Part shown: positions 30,528 through 39,808 of the stretch, in pieces
How positions within the stretch are numbered: position 1 is the stretch's first letter
Layout of the letters: the number at the start of each line of letters is the position of its first letter
Program-made: the position numbers and the translations under genes
Source: JAJTGZ01 sp964403525
Lineage (GTDB): Bacteria; Planctomycetota; Phycisphaerae; Phycisphaerales; UBA1924
Reading direction: 5' to 3'
Length of the DNA: 64,000 nucleotides
NCBI GenBank assembly: GCA_964403525.1
Contig: CAYOGE010000005.1
Span: 62,001-126,000 of the forward strand
Notes under the pieces: generated by a model
The model's input: only the letters and a program-made list of their open reading frames with translations
What the model was told of the DNA's origin: nothing
Databases searched by the model: none

Positions 30528-31814
30528 TCACCGCCGCGCCCTGATCGAAGGGAAGTCAGAGAACCGTCGTTCCATTTGCTCGATCTTCAGCAGCGATGGC
30601 TCGGCCGCGAGCTGTGATATCGACGCCGCATCGCTGGGGAGCAGGCGGGTTGCCGGGGCGCGGGGTTCGTTGATCCGGGCGACCAGCAGGCAAGCGACCT
30701 GCCGGCGCTGAGCGTCGTCATCGCGGCAGGCGGGTTCGAGATAAGGGAGCGCTGCGGGGCCGAGCTTGAGGAAGGCGGCGGCCGCGAACTTGGCGTTCTC
30801 GGCGATGTCGTCACTCCCCAGCGCCTCGATGAGCTGCGGGCAAGCAGCGGGTAGGAGCTTCTCAAGCCGAGCGGCGGCGGCAATGACCGACGCGAGGAAC
30901 CGCTGCTGCGGGTCTTCTCCGTTGATCGCGGCGGCGATGAACGGCTCGGCGCGTTCGGCGTGCGCGAGCAGAAAGTCAAAGCCACCGGCCGCGTTTGACA
31001 TCCGCAGCCAGCTCCACCGCCCGTTCGGACCCGGGCGATCGTCGCGGAGCGACTCGACGCTCACGCGGAGCAGGTCGTCTGTCACGGGCAACGAGCGGTC
31101 GGACCGCAGGATGTCAGCGGCGAACTGACGGAGCTGGGAGTCGGCGTCGTTGAGCGCGGCCTGCAGAGGAGCAACCGTAAGAGTGGGGGGCAGGCACGAA
31201 AGTGCGTACCGGGCGCTGTCGGCGTTGTCGCGAACGTCATCGTCGCGCATGTCGTCGATAAACAGGCTGACGGCCCAGCGCTGCTGCCACTGCGGGAGCG
31301 CCGGTCCGCCGACCCGGTTCCCCGATTCGTCGTAGAGCGGCCGGCAGCGCAGGTAGATGTTCGAGCGGACCGCCCACTGCGTGTGCGTGCCCATCACTGA
31401 CCGCACGGCGAGAAGGATGGGTGTTGGGGCGTGGCTGGCCCAACGCCCCGAACGCAGGTAGAGCGCCAACGGTGTGAAGAGGCCGGCGGCAACCAGCATC
31501 ACGCCCACGCGGCGATACGCGAAAACAGCCGGGGTGCGACGCCGCTGCGGCAAAGAACTCACGCGGCCGCACTCAGGGCAGAGGCAGGCGGTTCCTGCTG
31601 CGGGCAGTGTTGCCAGGTCGTATCCGCACTGTGGAAACGTCACCCAGGTGAACGGCCACAGCCAGGCCGAGCGTGGGCGCGGCTGGCCGGGGCAGTATCG
31701 GCGGGGCTTGCGGGCGATTGCCGCGGCCCAGTAGGTGAGGCAAAGCACACCCCCGACCGTCATGGCCTTGGCGAGGATGTCGAGGATCAGGTGCCTGGTC
31801 GCAGAGTCGAGCAC
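30528..31814 (-). CDS. Membrane protein with zinc ribbon and HEAT-like repeats
   Basis: The 428-residue product begins with a membrane segment (AMTVGGVLCLTYWAAAIA) followed by a zinc-ribbon-like pair (QCGYDLATLPAAGTACLCPECGR). A second hydrophobic segment (GVMLVAAGLFTPLALYL) follows. The C-terminal half has helical repeats resembling HEAT/PBS-lyase units ('DADSQLRQFAADILRSD', AENAKFAAAAFLKLGPAALP, 'DDDAQRRQVACLLVARI'). Proteins pairing 'CGYDL...CPECG' ribbons with membrane helices are frequent in Phycisphaerae; their function is unknown. The start is GTG 31814. It is divergent from the ALDH7 gene. Confidence 0.7.
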   Translation of the reverse strand: MLDSATRHLILDILAKAMTVGGVLCLTYWAAAIARKPRRYCPGQPRPRSAWLWPFTWVTFPQCGYDLATLPAAGTACLCPECGRVSSLPQRRRTPAVFAYRRVGVMLVAAGLFTPLALYLRSGRWASHAPTPILLAVRSVMGTHTQWAVRSNIYLRCRPLYDESGNRVGGPALPQWQQRWAVSLFIDDMRDDDVRDNADSARYALSCLPPTLTVAPLQAALNDADSQLRQFAADILRSDRSLPVTDDLLRVSVESLRDDRPGPNGRWSWLRMSNAAGGFDFLLAHAERAEPFIAAAINGEDPQQRFLASVIAAAARLEKLLPAACPQLIEALGSDDIAENAKFAAAAFLKLGPAALPYLEPACRDDDAQRRQVACLLVARINEPRAPATRLLPSDAASISQLAAEPSLLKIEQMERRFSDFPSIRARR

Positions 31815-31903
31815 GGTGCCATGATCGGCGATCGATCAGTGGTCGCTCCGGATTGGGCCGTGGCAGGTGCGGGATCGGAACAACCGGCGTAACCTGCGCA
31901 TCT

Positions 31904-33427
31904 ATGGCGAGCGATCTTTTCAAGCGTCTTGGACTGGCCGATCATCCCCGTGTCCGTGTTGGCGGGGCCGGTGGCGACGGGTGGGCGGTGACTGAGAATC
32001 CGGCAACCGGCAAGGCAATCGCCGCGGTGAAGCTGGACGATGCCGCAAGCTACGAGCGGGAGCTTGCCGGTGCGGTCGAGACGTTCAAGCGGTTCCGTTC
32101 GGTGCCGGCACCCGTCCGCGGCCAGATCGTGCGGGCGATCGGCGAAGAGTTCCGGACGCATAAGAAGGACCTAGGCGAGTTGGTCGCCCTTGAGGTGGGC
32201 AAGATCCGCGCGGAGGGAGAGGGTGAGATCCAGGAGATCATCGACATTGCCGAGTTCGCCGTCGGCCTGAGCCGGCAGTTGCCGGGTCAGATTTTCCCGA
32301 GCGAGCGGGCGAAGCACCGGATTTTGGAGCAGTGGCTGCCGCTCGGGCCGATCGGCGTGATCAGCGCGTTCAACTTCCCCGCCGCGGTCTGGGCCTGGAA
32401 CGCGGCCCTGGCGACGGTCTGCGGCGACGTGACAATCTGGAAGCCGAGCCTGCTTGCACCGCTGACAGCGCTCGCCTGCAACGGCATCGCCGAGCGTGTC
32501 AGCACATCGATGGGGCACCCGGGGGTGTTCCGGCTTGTCATGGGGCTCGACAGTGTGATCGGCGAGCGACTGGTGGCCGATCGGCGCGTGCCGCTGATCA
32601 GCGCGACGGGCTCGTGCCGCATGGGCAAGCGCGTCGGGCAGGTCGTCGCCGACCGCGTGGGACGCTGCCTGCTCGAGCTTGGCGGCAACAACGCCGTGAT
32701 CGTTGCGGAAGACGCGGACTTGAAGCTGGCGGTGCCGGCCATCGTCTTCGGCGCTGTAGGGACAGCGGGACAACGCTGCACGTCGACGCGTCGACTGTTC
32801 GTGCACGAGAAGATCGCCGACGATGTCTGCCGGCGGCTTGTGGACGGGTATAAGCAGGTCATGGGGAAGATCGGCGACCCGCTGAGCCCGGGCACGCTGG
32901 TCGGTCCGCTGATCAACGCGGCGAGCGTCGACGGGTACAGGCGGGCGGTGGCGGAGGCAACAAAGCAGGGGGGCACGGTGCTCATCGGCGGCGAGGCGGT
33001 CGCTGGCGAAGGCAACTACGTGCAGCCGACGATCGTGCGTGCACCGGCCGGCAACAAGTTGCCCATCGCGCGGGAAGAGACGTTCGCCCCCATCCTGTAC
33101 GTCTTCACGTTCAAGACGATCGAAGAGGCCATTGAGCTTCAGAACGGTGTCGAGCAGGGCCTCTCCAGCGCCATCTTTACCAACAACCTGCTCACCAGCG
33201 AGGCCTTCCTCGCGGCCGACGGCTCGGGCAGCGACTGCGGCATCGCCAACGTCAACGCCGGCACCAGCGGCGCCGAGATCGGCGGCGCGTTCGGCGGCGA
33301 GAAGGAAACCGGTGGCGGTCGAGAAAGCGGCAGCGACTCCTGGAAGGTCTACATGCGCCGGCAGACCAGCGTGGTGAATTACAGCGGGAAGCTTGAGCTG
33401 GCGCAGGGAATCAAGTTCGGCGAATAG
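31904..33427 (+). CDS. Aldehyde dehydrogenase, ALDH7/antiquitin type
   Basis: The 507-residue product has 'GPIGVISAFNFPAAVWAWN', the cofactor region ATGSCRMGKRV, 'LLELGGNNAVIVAEDADLKL' with the general base Glu, and the catalytic Cys292 in GTAGQRCTSTRRL. The C-terminal block 'NAGTSGAEIGGAFGGEKETG' followed by GGRESGSDSWKVYMRRQT is characteristic of ALDH7 enzymes, which oxidise alpha-aminoadipate semialdehyde (piperideine-6-carboxylate) in lysine degradation. It is monocistronic or co-transcribed with rpiA 43 bp downstream. The exact substrate is inferred from subfamily signatures. Confidence 0.88.
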   Translation: MASDLFKRLGLADHPRVRVGGAGGDGWAVTENPATGKAIAAVKLDDAASYERELAGAVETFKRFRSVPAPVRGQIVRAIGEEFRTHKKDLGELVALEVGKIRAEGEGEIQEIIDIAEFAVGLSRQLPGQIFPSERAKHRILEQWLPLGPIGVISAFNFPAAVWAWNAALATVCGDVTIWKPSLLAPLTALACNGIAERVSTSMGHPGVFRLVMGLDSVIGERLVADRRVPLISATGSCRMGKRVGQVVADRVGRCLLELGGNNAVIVAEDADLKLAVPAIVFGAVGTAGQRCTSTRRLFVHEKIADDVCRRLVDGYKQVMGKIGDPLSPGTLVGPLINAASVDGYRRAVAEATKQGGTVLIGGEAVAGEGNYVQPTIVRAPAGNKLPIAREETFAPILYVFTFKTIEEAIELQNGVEQGLSSAIFTNNLLTSEAFLAADGSGSDCGIANVNAGTSGAEIGGAFGGEKETGGGRESGSDSWKVYMRRQTSVVNYSGKLELAQGIKFGE

Positions 33428-33470
33428 TCACCAGCGATCAGCCGCCGGGCACCAGTGAAGAAGGGGACGA

Positions 33471-34184
33471 ATGGACCAGCTTGCTGTACAGGCTGTGGCA
33501 GGGGTGAAGTCGGGAATGGTCGTCGGCCTTGGCACAGGCCGCGCAGCGTCGCGCGGAGTGCGTGCACTGGCCGACCGCGTGCGCGCCGAGCGTCTCGAGC
33601 TGCGATGCGTTTCGACCAGTCGCGCCACCGATGAGCTGGCGGCCGAGCTCGGCCTGAGCGTGGTTGATCTCAACAGCGTCGACGCGGTCGACCTGCTCTT
33701 TGACGGTGCCGACGAGGTCGATCCAAACCTCTACATGATCAAGGGTGGCGGCGGCGCGATGACGCGCGAGCGGATCGTCGCGCACGCGGCCAACCGGCGT
33801 GTGTACATGGTTGACAGCGGCAAGCTGACGCCGCGGCTGGGCACGCGCTTCCGGCTGCCGGTCGAAGTGCTGCCGATGGCCCGAGGGCTGGTCGAGCGTG
33901 AGTTGGAGGGGCAGATGGAGCTTGAGGGGACCTGGCGCCAGCGTCCGCTGGCCGGTACGTCCGCGGCGACCGACTTCGTCACCGACAACGGCAACCTCAT
34001 CTTCGACCTCACACTGCCGGCGCACGTCGCGGGCGACCGTGATGAGCTCTACGCGCTCGACAACGACCTGAAGCAACTCCCGGGCGTTGTTGACCACGGC
34101 CTCTTCCTGATGGAGTGCCAGACGCTGCTGGTTGAGTGGGCCGACGGCCGCGTCGAGTCGCGAACGCGGCGTGACGAAGCCTGA
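33471..34184 (+). CDS. rpiA: Ribose-5-phosphate isomerase A
   Basis: The 237-residue product has the RpiA motifs: GMVVGLGTGRAASRGVRAL, 'CVSTSRATDELAAELGL', the catalytic Asp region 'VDLLFDGADEVDPNLYMIKG' and GGGAMTRERIVA. A C-terminal 'NDLKQLPGVVDHGLFL' is also typical. It interconverts ribose-5-phosphate and ribulose-5-phosphate. In many family members the phosphate loop has GSTAS/GTGSTA; here GTGRAAS carries Arg in place of Ser-Thr, a small deviation. The ribosome binding site is weak. It follows the aldehyde dehydrogenase on the same strand. Confidence 0.92.
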   Translation: MDQLAVQAVAGVKSGMVVGLGTGRAASRGVRALADRVRAERLELRCVSTSRATDELAAELGLSVVDLNSVDAVDLLFDGADEVDPNLYMIKGGGGAMTRERIVAHAANRRVYMVDSGKLTPRLGTRFRLPVEVLPMARGLVERELEGQMELEGTWRQRPLAGTSAATDFVTDNGNLIFDLTLPAHVAGDRDELYALDNDLKQLPGVVDHGLFLMECQTLLVEWADGRVESRTRRDEA

Positions 34185-34206
34185 CGCCCCAAAGAGCGCG
34201 TTTTTT
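34184..34206 (+). terminator. Weak terminator candidate after rpiA
   Basis: A short ACGC/GCGT stem with a 10-nt loop is followed by a T6 run (34201-34206). The U tract is good but the stem is weak. Confidence 0.3.
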
Positions 34207-34315
34207 CTGCGGTTTGTCAGGTTCCAGACCGCCCGACGACTCACCGTAGAGGCTGCGGCGTAGTCGAACCTGTCCCTGGCGGCGGCCGTACAGTTACACC
34301 TGATCGGAGGCGGAC

Positions 34316-35077
34316 ATGACACACTCAGCTGTTCTGACATCGCTCGTGGCTTTGGCCGTCTGCACCTTGGGGGGCTGCCGAAGCAGCGACCAGCCGGCGA
34401 GCAAGCCCACCCCACCCGCAAACGAAAACACAACGACCGGATCGGCCGCATCGCACGCCGCGGCCGACAAGGCCCACGCCGCCAATTCAACGAACAAGGA
34501 TGCAAAGTTGATGACCACCGTTTCTGCCGCGAGCCCCCTCATCACGAAGAGCCACACACTGACGAAGTTTGGCAAAGAACTGACCGAGGCCGGAAAGCTC
34601 CCGACCACGCTGCAGGCCGCAACATTCGGCGCCGGTTGCTTCTGGGGCGTGGAGTCGACGTTCCGGAAACTGCCGGGAATCGTCGCCACGAGCGTCGGGT
34701 TCAGCGGCGGCAGAAAGGCCGCTCCCTCATACAAGGAGGTCTGCTACAACGAGACCGGGCACGCGGAAGTTGTCGACGTTGTCTTCGACCCGGCGGCGAT
34801 TACATACGCCGAGCTTCTGAACACGTTCTTCAGCAACCACAACCCGACCACGCTGAACCGTCAGGGCCCCGACGAAGGCACACAGTACCGTTCAGTGGTG
34901 TTTGCCCGCAGCGATGAGCAGATGGCCGCCGCAACAGCCGCGAAGGATGCCCTCGCGAAGAGCGGCAAGTGGAGCCAGCCGATCGTGACGCAGATCGTCA
35001 AGTTCGAGCACTTCTGGCCCGCCGAGGAATATCACCAGACGTACCTGGAGAAGAAGGGCTTGGACGTCTGCCACTGA
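34316..35077 (+). CDS. msrA: Peptide methionine sulfoxide reductase MsrA, lipoprotein form
   Basis: The 253-residue product has a lipoprotein signal peptide (ending CTLGGC, Cys21), then a low-complexity Ser/Ala/Asn spacer of about 75 residues, then a complete MsrA domain. Its catalytic motif is GAGCFWG (Cys108), followed by VATSVGFSGGRKAAPSYKEV, 'GHAEVVDVVFDPAAITY' and NPTTLNRQGPDEGTQYRS. The C-terminus has 'FWPAEEYHQTYLEKKG'. It repairs oxidised methionine, here probably on periplasmic or outer-membrane proteins rather than in the cytoplasm. GGAGG precedes the start. MsrB is not fused or adjacent. Confidence 0.92.
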   Translation: MTHSAVLTSLVALAVCTLGGCRSSDQPASKPTPPANENTTTGSAASHAAADKAHAANSTNKDAKLMTTVSAASPLITKSHTLTKFGKELTEAGKLPTTLQAATFGAGCFWGVESTFRKLPGIVATSVGFSGGRKAAPSYKEVCYNETGHAEVVDVVFDPAAITYAELLNTFFSNHNPTTLNRQGPDEGTQYRSVVFARSDEQMAAATAAKDALAKSGKWSQPIVTQIVKFEHFWPAEEYHQTYLEKKGLDVCH

Positions 35078-35115
35078 CCCATGTGCTGACGGGTTGTATC
35101 GCCCGGAACGGAATC

Positions 35116-35640
35116 ATGAACCGTGTGCTCGCAGCATTGATGGTTGCACTTGCGGCGTTTGCGCTGCCGGCGGTGTGGCAGCGGCCCGCAAAACAGCAAG
35201 CTGAGAAGCCGGCCGAAGGCTTCACATCAAATGTACCCGTGAGGCGTCACCCGCCCACAGCGGAATGGCAAACGGCTTCCACTGCAGTCGAATTCCGCAG
35301 ACCCGCTGCGATCATCCTCCCCGTCCTTACAACGGGCGAGCAGTGTGCCTCTTTCCGCGCCGATGTGTCCGCGGCGCTCCCGCATGTGGGGTTGGAGGAT
35401 CTGTCGAAGCTGGACTATTACTGCCCCGCGGACGTGAATCGTGACAACCGCGTCGACTCGGCTGACATGGCGTTCTTTGTTCAGTCGTGGAGTCAGGGAT
35501 CGCCAGCCCTTCAACACTTGGCCGACGTGAACGGCGATGGCGTGCTCGACGGACGCGACTACGACATGTTCATCGACAGCTTCTTTGGCGGCGATTGCTC
35601 ACCGGATGAACGGCAGGACTATCGCTCGGTGATTTGCTGA
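35116..35640 (+). CDS. Small secreted protein with C-terminal dockerin-like EF-hand pair
   Basis: The 174-residue product has a signal peptide (MNRVLAALMVALAAFALPA) and a middle part without known domains. Two calcium-loop repeats follow: ADVNRDNRVDSADMAFFVQS and ADVNGDGVLDGRDYDMFIDS. These have the classical DxNxDxxxDxxD spacing of dockerin repeats, unlike the enlarged loops in the subtilase and sugar dehydrogenase of this window. The chain ends CSPDERQDYRSVIC. In Phycisphaerae such repeats sit at the C-terminus of exported proteins and may act in attachment or sorting. The protein's own function is unknown. Confidence 0.7.
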   Translation: MNRVLAALMVALAAFALPAVWQRPAKQQAEKPAEGFTSNVPVRRHPPTAEWQTASTAVEFRRPAAIILPVLTTGEQCASFRADVSAALPHVGLEDLSKLDYYCPADVNRDNRVDSADMAFFVQSWSQGSPALQHLADVNGDGVLDGRDYDMFIDSFFGGDCSPDERQDYRSVIC

Positions 35641-35729
35641 GTAACGGGGGATTGAGGTGGGTGGGGGCTGAGATGAGCGGGCGTGGGGAAGCACGGGGGG
35701 GGGGAGAGAGGGGCGAGCGGTCCACCGGA

Positions 35730-37277
35730 CTACTGCCCCTGTGCCAGGCTGTAGCCACGCACCCCATCGAACGTCCTCAGCAATTCGTAGGAACTGACCT
35801 GGAACTTCTCCGCGACACGGTCAAGGAGCGTGACGGCGCGGGCCTGCCCGAAGTCGCCAGCTCTGTGCCCGTCCCGCAGTTCAAACCGCACGCGGTAGTA
35901 GTCCACGCACTCGGTAAAGATGCTGCCGGCCGGCCACACCTGCGTGCCACGGTTGCTGATCAGCGTGAGTTGAAACGGCGAGTCACACGCGATGCGCTGC
36001 ATCTGCTCGGCGAGCACGGTCGGCGACAGCGCCGTCTCAACGTAGATATCGCACCCGGCTACGTGCCGGACAACCTGCGCAAACGTCCGAATCACCTCCT
36101 GCTGTTGCGGCAGGGGCGGCTTTGCAAGTGAGACGGCCGCGCCGCCGCTCGGTGGCAACTCCACGGGCGGCACGGTTGCCGGGATGCTCCCCAGGCGGTC
36201 CATGATCTGGGCCACAAACGCGCGTGTGCCGACGGCGGGCGAGGCCGCATCGCCAAAGTCGCCCGTCCGCACGCCCTCTTCGAGCCCCTTCAGCAGCGCG
36301 TTCTCGATCACCGCGGCCTGCCTGAGCAAGCCCAAGTGGCGGAGCATCATCAACCCGCTGAGGATCAGCGAGGTGGGGTTGGCCCTGTCCTGTCCGGCGA
36401 TGTCGGGCGCCGTCCCGTGGACGGCCTCAAAGATGCTGATGTGCTTGCCGATGTTGGCGCTTGGGGCAAAGCCAAGCCCGCCGACGAGGCCGGCGGCGAG
36501 GTCGCTGACGATGTCCCCCTGGAGGTTCGGCAGCACGATCATCTGGTACTGCTGAGGCTTGACGACCATGTTCATGCACAGCGCATCGACGATCACGTCG
36601 CCGTGCTCGATCTCCGGGAAGTCCTTCGCGGCCGTCTTGAACCGCTCAAGAAAGAGCCCGTCGGACATCTTCATGATGTTCGCTTTGTGCCCGCAGTAGA
36701 CCTTCCTGACTCCCAGCCGTCTCGCGGCGTTGAACGCGAAGCGGCACAGCTCGTCGCTGCCCGGCGCGCTGATGAGCCGCTTGCACTCGACGACGTCGTT
36801 GGAGATACGGCGCTCAACGCCGCCGTAGGTGTCCTCGATGTTCTCTCGCACGACATGAAAGTGGAGGTTGAGCCCAGCGCGGCTGTACGGCGTGATCACG
36901 CCCGGCAGCGTGCGGAACGTGCGCAGGTTCGCGAACGCGTTCCACATCTTGCGAGCGGTGACGTTGATGCTCTTGCCGCCGCCGCCCTTTGGCGTCTCCA
37001 TCGGACCCTTGAAGAGGATGCCGCAGGCCTCGACAGTCCGGATCGCTTCGTCGGTCATGCCCTTGGAATTGCCCTTGGCGAAGACCGTGGCTCCCATCTC
37101 GACAGGGATGAAGTTGAGGTGGTCGTCTACGCCCGCTGCCTTGAACAAGTCGAGCGTCGCGCTCATGATTTCCGGGCCGATGCCGTCGCCGGCGGCGAGG
37201 GCCACGGAGAGCTGGGAAGGAGAAGGGCTGGGATCGCTGCCGGCGGCGATCGCCGCGGCGGGTGTTGAATGGACCAC
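35730..37277 (-). CDS. icd: Isocitrate dehydrogenase with extra C-terminal domain
   Basis: The 515-residue product has 'ALAAGDGIGPEIMSATLDLF' as the N-terminal substrate/cofactor strand, the phosphoserine-loop region SRAGLNLHFHVVRENIEDTY, 'MKMSDGLFLERFKTAAKDFP', 'VVKPQQYQMIVLPNLQGDIV' and GTAPDIAGQDRANPTSLILS. The roughly 140-residue C-terminal extension ('CDIYVETALSPTVLAEQMQR' and onward) is the hallmark of the Thermus/Rickettsia-type enzyme rather than the E. coli form of about 416 residues. It oxidises isocitrate to 2-oxoglutarate, the substrate of the SucAB complex encoded in this window. The start is GTG 37277. Confidence 0.9.
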   Translation of the reverse strand: MVHSTPAAAIAAGSDPSPSPSQLSVALAAGDGIGPEIMSATLDLFKAAGVDDHLNFIPVEMGATVFAKGNSKGMTDEAIRTVEACGILFKGPMETPKGGGGKSINVTARKMWNAFANLRTFRTLPGVITPYSRAGLNLHFHVVRENIEDTYGGVERRISNDVVECKRLISAPGSDELCRFAFNAARRLGVRKVYCGHKANIMKMSDGLFLERFKTAAKDFPEIEHGDVIVDALCMNMVVKPQQYQMIVLPNLQGDIVSDLAAGLVGGLGFAPSANIGKHISIFEAVHGTAPDIAGQDRANPTSLILSGLMMLRHLGLLRQAAVIENALLKGLEEGVRTGDFGDAASPAVGTRAFVAQIMDRLGSIPATVPPVELPPSGGAAVSLAKPPLPQQQEVIRTFAQVVRHVAGCDIYVETALSPTVLAEQMQRIACDSPFQLTLISNRGTQVWPAGSIFTECVDYYRVRFELRDGHRAGDFGQARAVTLLDRVAEKFQVSSYELLRTFDGVRGYSLAQGQ

Positions 37278-37452
37278 TGGTTATGCACCTTTCGATGGTG
37301 ACTGCTGCGAGCCGTTCGGCGGTCGTCCCGTACATTGGGTCCGCCGGTTGCTCTATCGGACAAACAAGGGTAGCGGCTCAGTCGTCGCGGTCGATTGATG
37401 TCCGGCCGTGTGTGTGTGCGAGCCTGCTGGCGGTCTGCTGCAGAACGCAGCG

Positions 37453-38850
37453 TCACTGCACCGGGTTCATGAACAGGCCGGTCGCAAGCTTTGGGTAGAA
37501 AAACGTGCTCTTCTGCGGCATCAGCTCATTGGCCCTGCTGACGGCCCGAACCGCCTCCAGCGGCGTCGGGAGCACGATCACCGCCAGCTGCGGCGTAAAC
37601 CCCTTGCCCCCGCCCGATCCCCGCTCGATGCCGGCGCCGATGTCGATCACCTCGGCGATCGAGTGCGGGAAGGCCCACTTGATGGGGTCGTTGCGCCCAG
37701 CGAGCGGCTGGCAGAGGCGCTCGACGATCAGGTGCTGGCAGAGCGCAACATCAAGGGTGCGCCACTCGGGGGGCTTGTCAGCAAAGCGCCGCTCGTCCGC
37801 GAGCGGATCGGGCAGCACCGGCGTTGCCAGATAGGCGCAGCGCGAAGCGAAGTCATACAACCCAAGCACGTTCTTGCCGCACCTTCGTGTCGCTCTGATC
37901 ATCGCCTGCTCGATGGTGCGCAGCCCATCTTCGCCCTGCGTGCCCAGCGGCGTGATGAACAGTTCACCACGCGCCCGCTCCGCGAACGCGTGGAACGAGT
38001 AGCCCGCCATCGCGCCCAGAACCCGGTGCGTCGGGCCGATCACGAGCCCGGGGTCGCTCATCGAGACCAGCACGAACATGCACCGCCGCGCCGGGTGCTC
38101 GGCCGCAAGCTTCGTGCCCCGCTCCTTCGCCGCGGCCTCAAGGCCACGCAGGTAGTTGAGGCTGGTCGTGTAGCGGTGGTGCCCGTCGGCGATGAACACA
38201 TCCTCGCCGGCGAGTGAGTCCGCGTACGCCGCAAGCGTGGCGTCGTCGTCGATACACCAGACCTCATGGCGCGTGCCGTCTGGCGTCGTCGCGGTGGTGT
38301 CTGGTCTGCGGGCATCGCACACACGCTTGAGCAGCGCAGCGCTGGTCCCCTTCTCGTCAGGGTGCAGGCCGAAGATCGGCGAGAGCTGGACGCCCGTCGC
38401 CTTCATCAACGCCATCCGGTCTTCTTTGGGGCCGCTGAACGTCTGCTCGTGCGGGAGAACGCCCCCGTCTTTGGAAGGACCGAACGCGCGGATGTCGAGC
38501 GTGCACGCCATGCCCGTCCGCTGGTGCGTCCTGCCGTTGAAGTCGAATGTTTCTCGGTAGCAGAACATCGCCGGCTTGTCACGAACGACGAGCGTCCCAT
38601 CGGCGAGCCACTGCTCCAGCCGCACGGCCGAACCGCGGTACGCCTCGGGCGGCCCAAGGTCCTTCGCCGGGATGTGCGGCAGATCGGCGGCGACAATGTT
38701 GCGGTCGCTCGCGGCCAGGAGCGCGGCCTTACCGAAGGTGTCCAGCACGTCATAGGGCGGCGCAACCAGCGAAGAGACGTCGGCGCCCGGGCCGCGCGTC
38801 GAGGCGGAATACTGCATCGCGCGGAATGGATGGACGCGTGGAGAGGTCAT
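37453..38850 (-). CDS. DUF1015 family protein (SerK/SbnI-like)
   Basis: The 465-residue product has the DUF1015 pattern: 'HPFRAMQYSASTRGPGADVS' with VAPPYDVLD at the start, 'LPHEQTFSGPKEDRMALMKA' and LSPIFGLHPD in the middle, and the hallmark 'DVFIADGHHRYTTSLNYL' with the HHR motif. It continues to 'NELMPQKSTFFYPKLATGLF' at the end. Some members of this family phosphorylate free serine using ADP or ATP (SerK, SbnI), so a kinase role in serine metabolism is possible. No serine-pathway genes are adjacent. It is divergent from purQ, separated by 69 bp. Confidence 0.85.
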   Translation of the reverse strand: MTSPRVHPFRAMQYSASTRGPGADVSSLVAPPYDVLDTFGKAALLAASDRNIVAADLPHIPAKDLGPPEAYRGSAVRLEQWLADGTLVVRDKPAMFCYRETFDFNGRTHQRTGMACTLDIRAFGPSKDGGVLPHEQTFSGPKEDRMALMKATGVQLSPIFGLHPDEKGTSAALLKRVCDARRPDTTATTPDGTRHEVWCIDDDATLAAYADSLAGEDVFIADGHHRYTTSLNYLRGLEAAAKERGTKLAAEHPARRCMFVLVSMSDPGLVIGPTHRVLGAMAGYSFHAFAERARGELFITPLGTQGEDGLRTIEQAMIRATRRCGKNVLGLYDFASRCAYLATPVLPDPLADERRFADKPPEWRTLDVALCQHLIVERLCQPLAGRNDPIKWAFPHSIAEVIDIGAGIERGSGGGKGFTPQLAVIVLPTPLEAVRAVSRANELMPQKSTFFYPKLATGLFMNPVQ

Positions 38851-38919
38851 GTCGGAGGATATGTCACGGGCGAAACGCGGTTCCTTTGTCCGCCCGCGCC
38901 GACGCCACTACGCTTGCAC

Positions 38920-39771
38920 ATGCCCGGCCCACGCGCTCTCATCATCCGTGCACCAGGAACCAACTGCGACGGCGAGCTCGCCCGTGCCTTTGCGCTCGCC
39001 GGGGCAGCACCTGAAGTTGTTCACCTTGATGCGCTGATCGCCGATCCGCGGGCGATCGAAGCGGCCGATTTGCTCGGCCTGCCCGGCGGGTTCTCCTACG
39101 GTGATGATGTCGCCAGCGGGCGCATCTTCGCCATGCGTCTGAAGAAGAACCTGTACCCTGCTCTCCGCGAGGCCGTCGCCCGCGGCGTGCCCGTCTTCGC
39201 CGTCTGCAACGGCTTCCAGATCGCCGTGCAGGCCGGCCTGCTCCCCGGCCCCGCCGCCGGCCAGTCCTGGCCCGCCGAGCCGGCCGAGCAGGAAGTCAGC
39301 CTTACGTTTAACACCGGCGGTCGCTTCATCGATAAGTGGGTCCCTGTCCACGCCGTCGAGAGCAGCGTCTGCATCTGGACCCGCGGCCTTCAGGATGACT
39401 TCCGGGATGCCCCCGAGGCCATGATGCTCCCGATCGCTCACGGCGAGGGACGCCTGGTCGCACGGGACGCAACCGTTCTGGAGCGGCTCAGGCAGAACGG
39501 GCAGGTCGCTCTGCGATACGGGGCTGCTCCGCGGCCAACGGGTGCCGAGGTCCATGCGTCAAACCCCAACGGTTCGAGCGACGACATCGTCGGCATCTGC
39601 GACGTCTCCGGTCGGGTGTTCGGGCTGATGCCACACCCCGAGCGATACCTGGAGTGGAACCGGCACCCCTTCTGGACGCGGTTGGAACCGGGGACCAGGC
39701 GTGGCGACACGCCCGGCCTGCGGATGTTCAAGAACGCCGTTGAAGCCGCGTTGGGGGCCGCCGCCCGGTAG
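38920..39771 (+). CDS. purQ: Phosphoribosylformylglycinamidine synthase subunit PurQ
   Basis: The 283-residue product is a class I glutamine amidotransferase of the PurQ type. It has 'RALIIRAPGTNCDGELARAF', LLGLPGGFSYGDDVASGRIFA, the nucleophile Cys96 in VFAVCNGFQIAVQAGLLPG, and the His/Glu pair in 'VFGLMPHPERYLE'. It supplies ammonia to PurL in purine synthesis. It is longer than the usual 220-230 residues because of extra loops (for example around WTRGLQDDFRD). ATG 38920 matches the family N-terminus. PurS and PurL are not in the window. Confidence 0.92.
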   Translation: MPGPRALIIRAPGTNCDGELARAFALAGAAPEVVHLDALIADPRAIEAADLLGLPGGFSYGDDVASGRIFAMRLKKNLYPALREAVARGVPVFAVCNGFQIAVQAGLLPGPAAGQSWPAEPAEQEVSLTFNTGGRFIDKWVPVHAVESSVCIWTRGLQDDFRDAPEAMMLPIAHGEGRLVARDATVLERLRQNGQVALRYGAAPRPTGAEVHASNPNGSSDDIVGICDVSGRVFGLMPHPERYLEWNRHPFWTRLEPGTRRGDTPGLRMFKNAVEAALGAAAR

Positions 39772-39808
39772 CCACAGCGACAGCAGCCGATTCTGGTACA
39801 CTCCGGCG

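Noticed and set aside
35970..36170. Possible frameshift or fusion point in icd, because the C-terminal 140 residues do not match short isocitrate dehydrogenases
   Set aside because: The extension is normal for the Thermus/Rickettsia-type enzyme and is in one frame without disruption.
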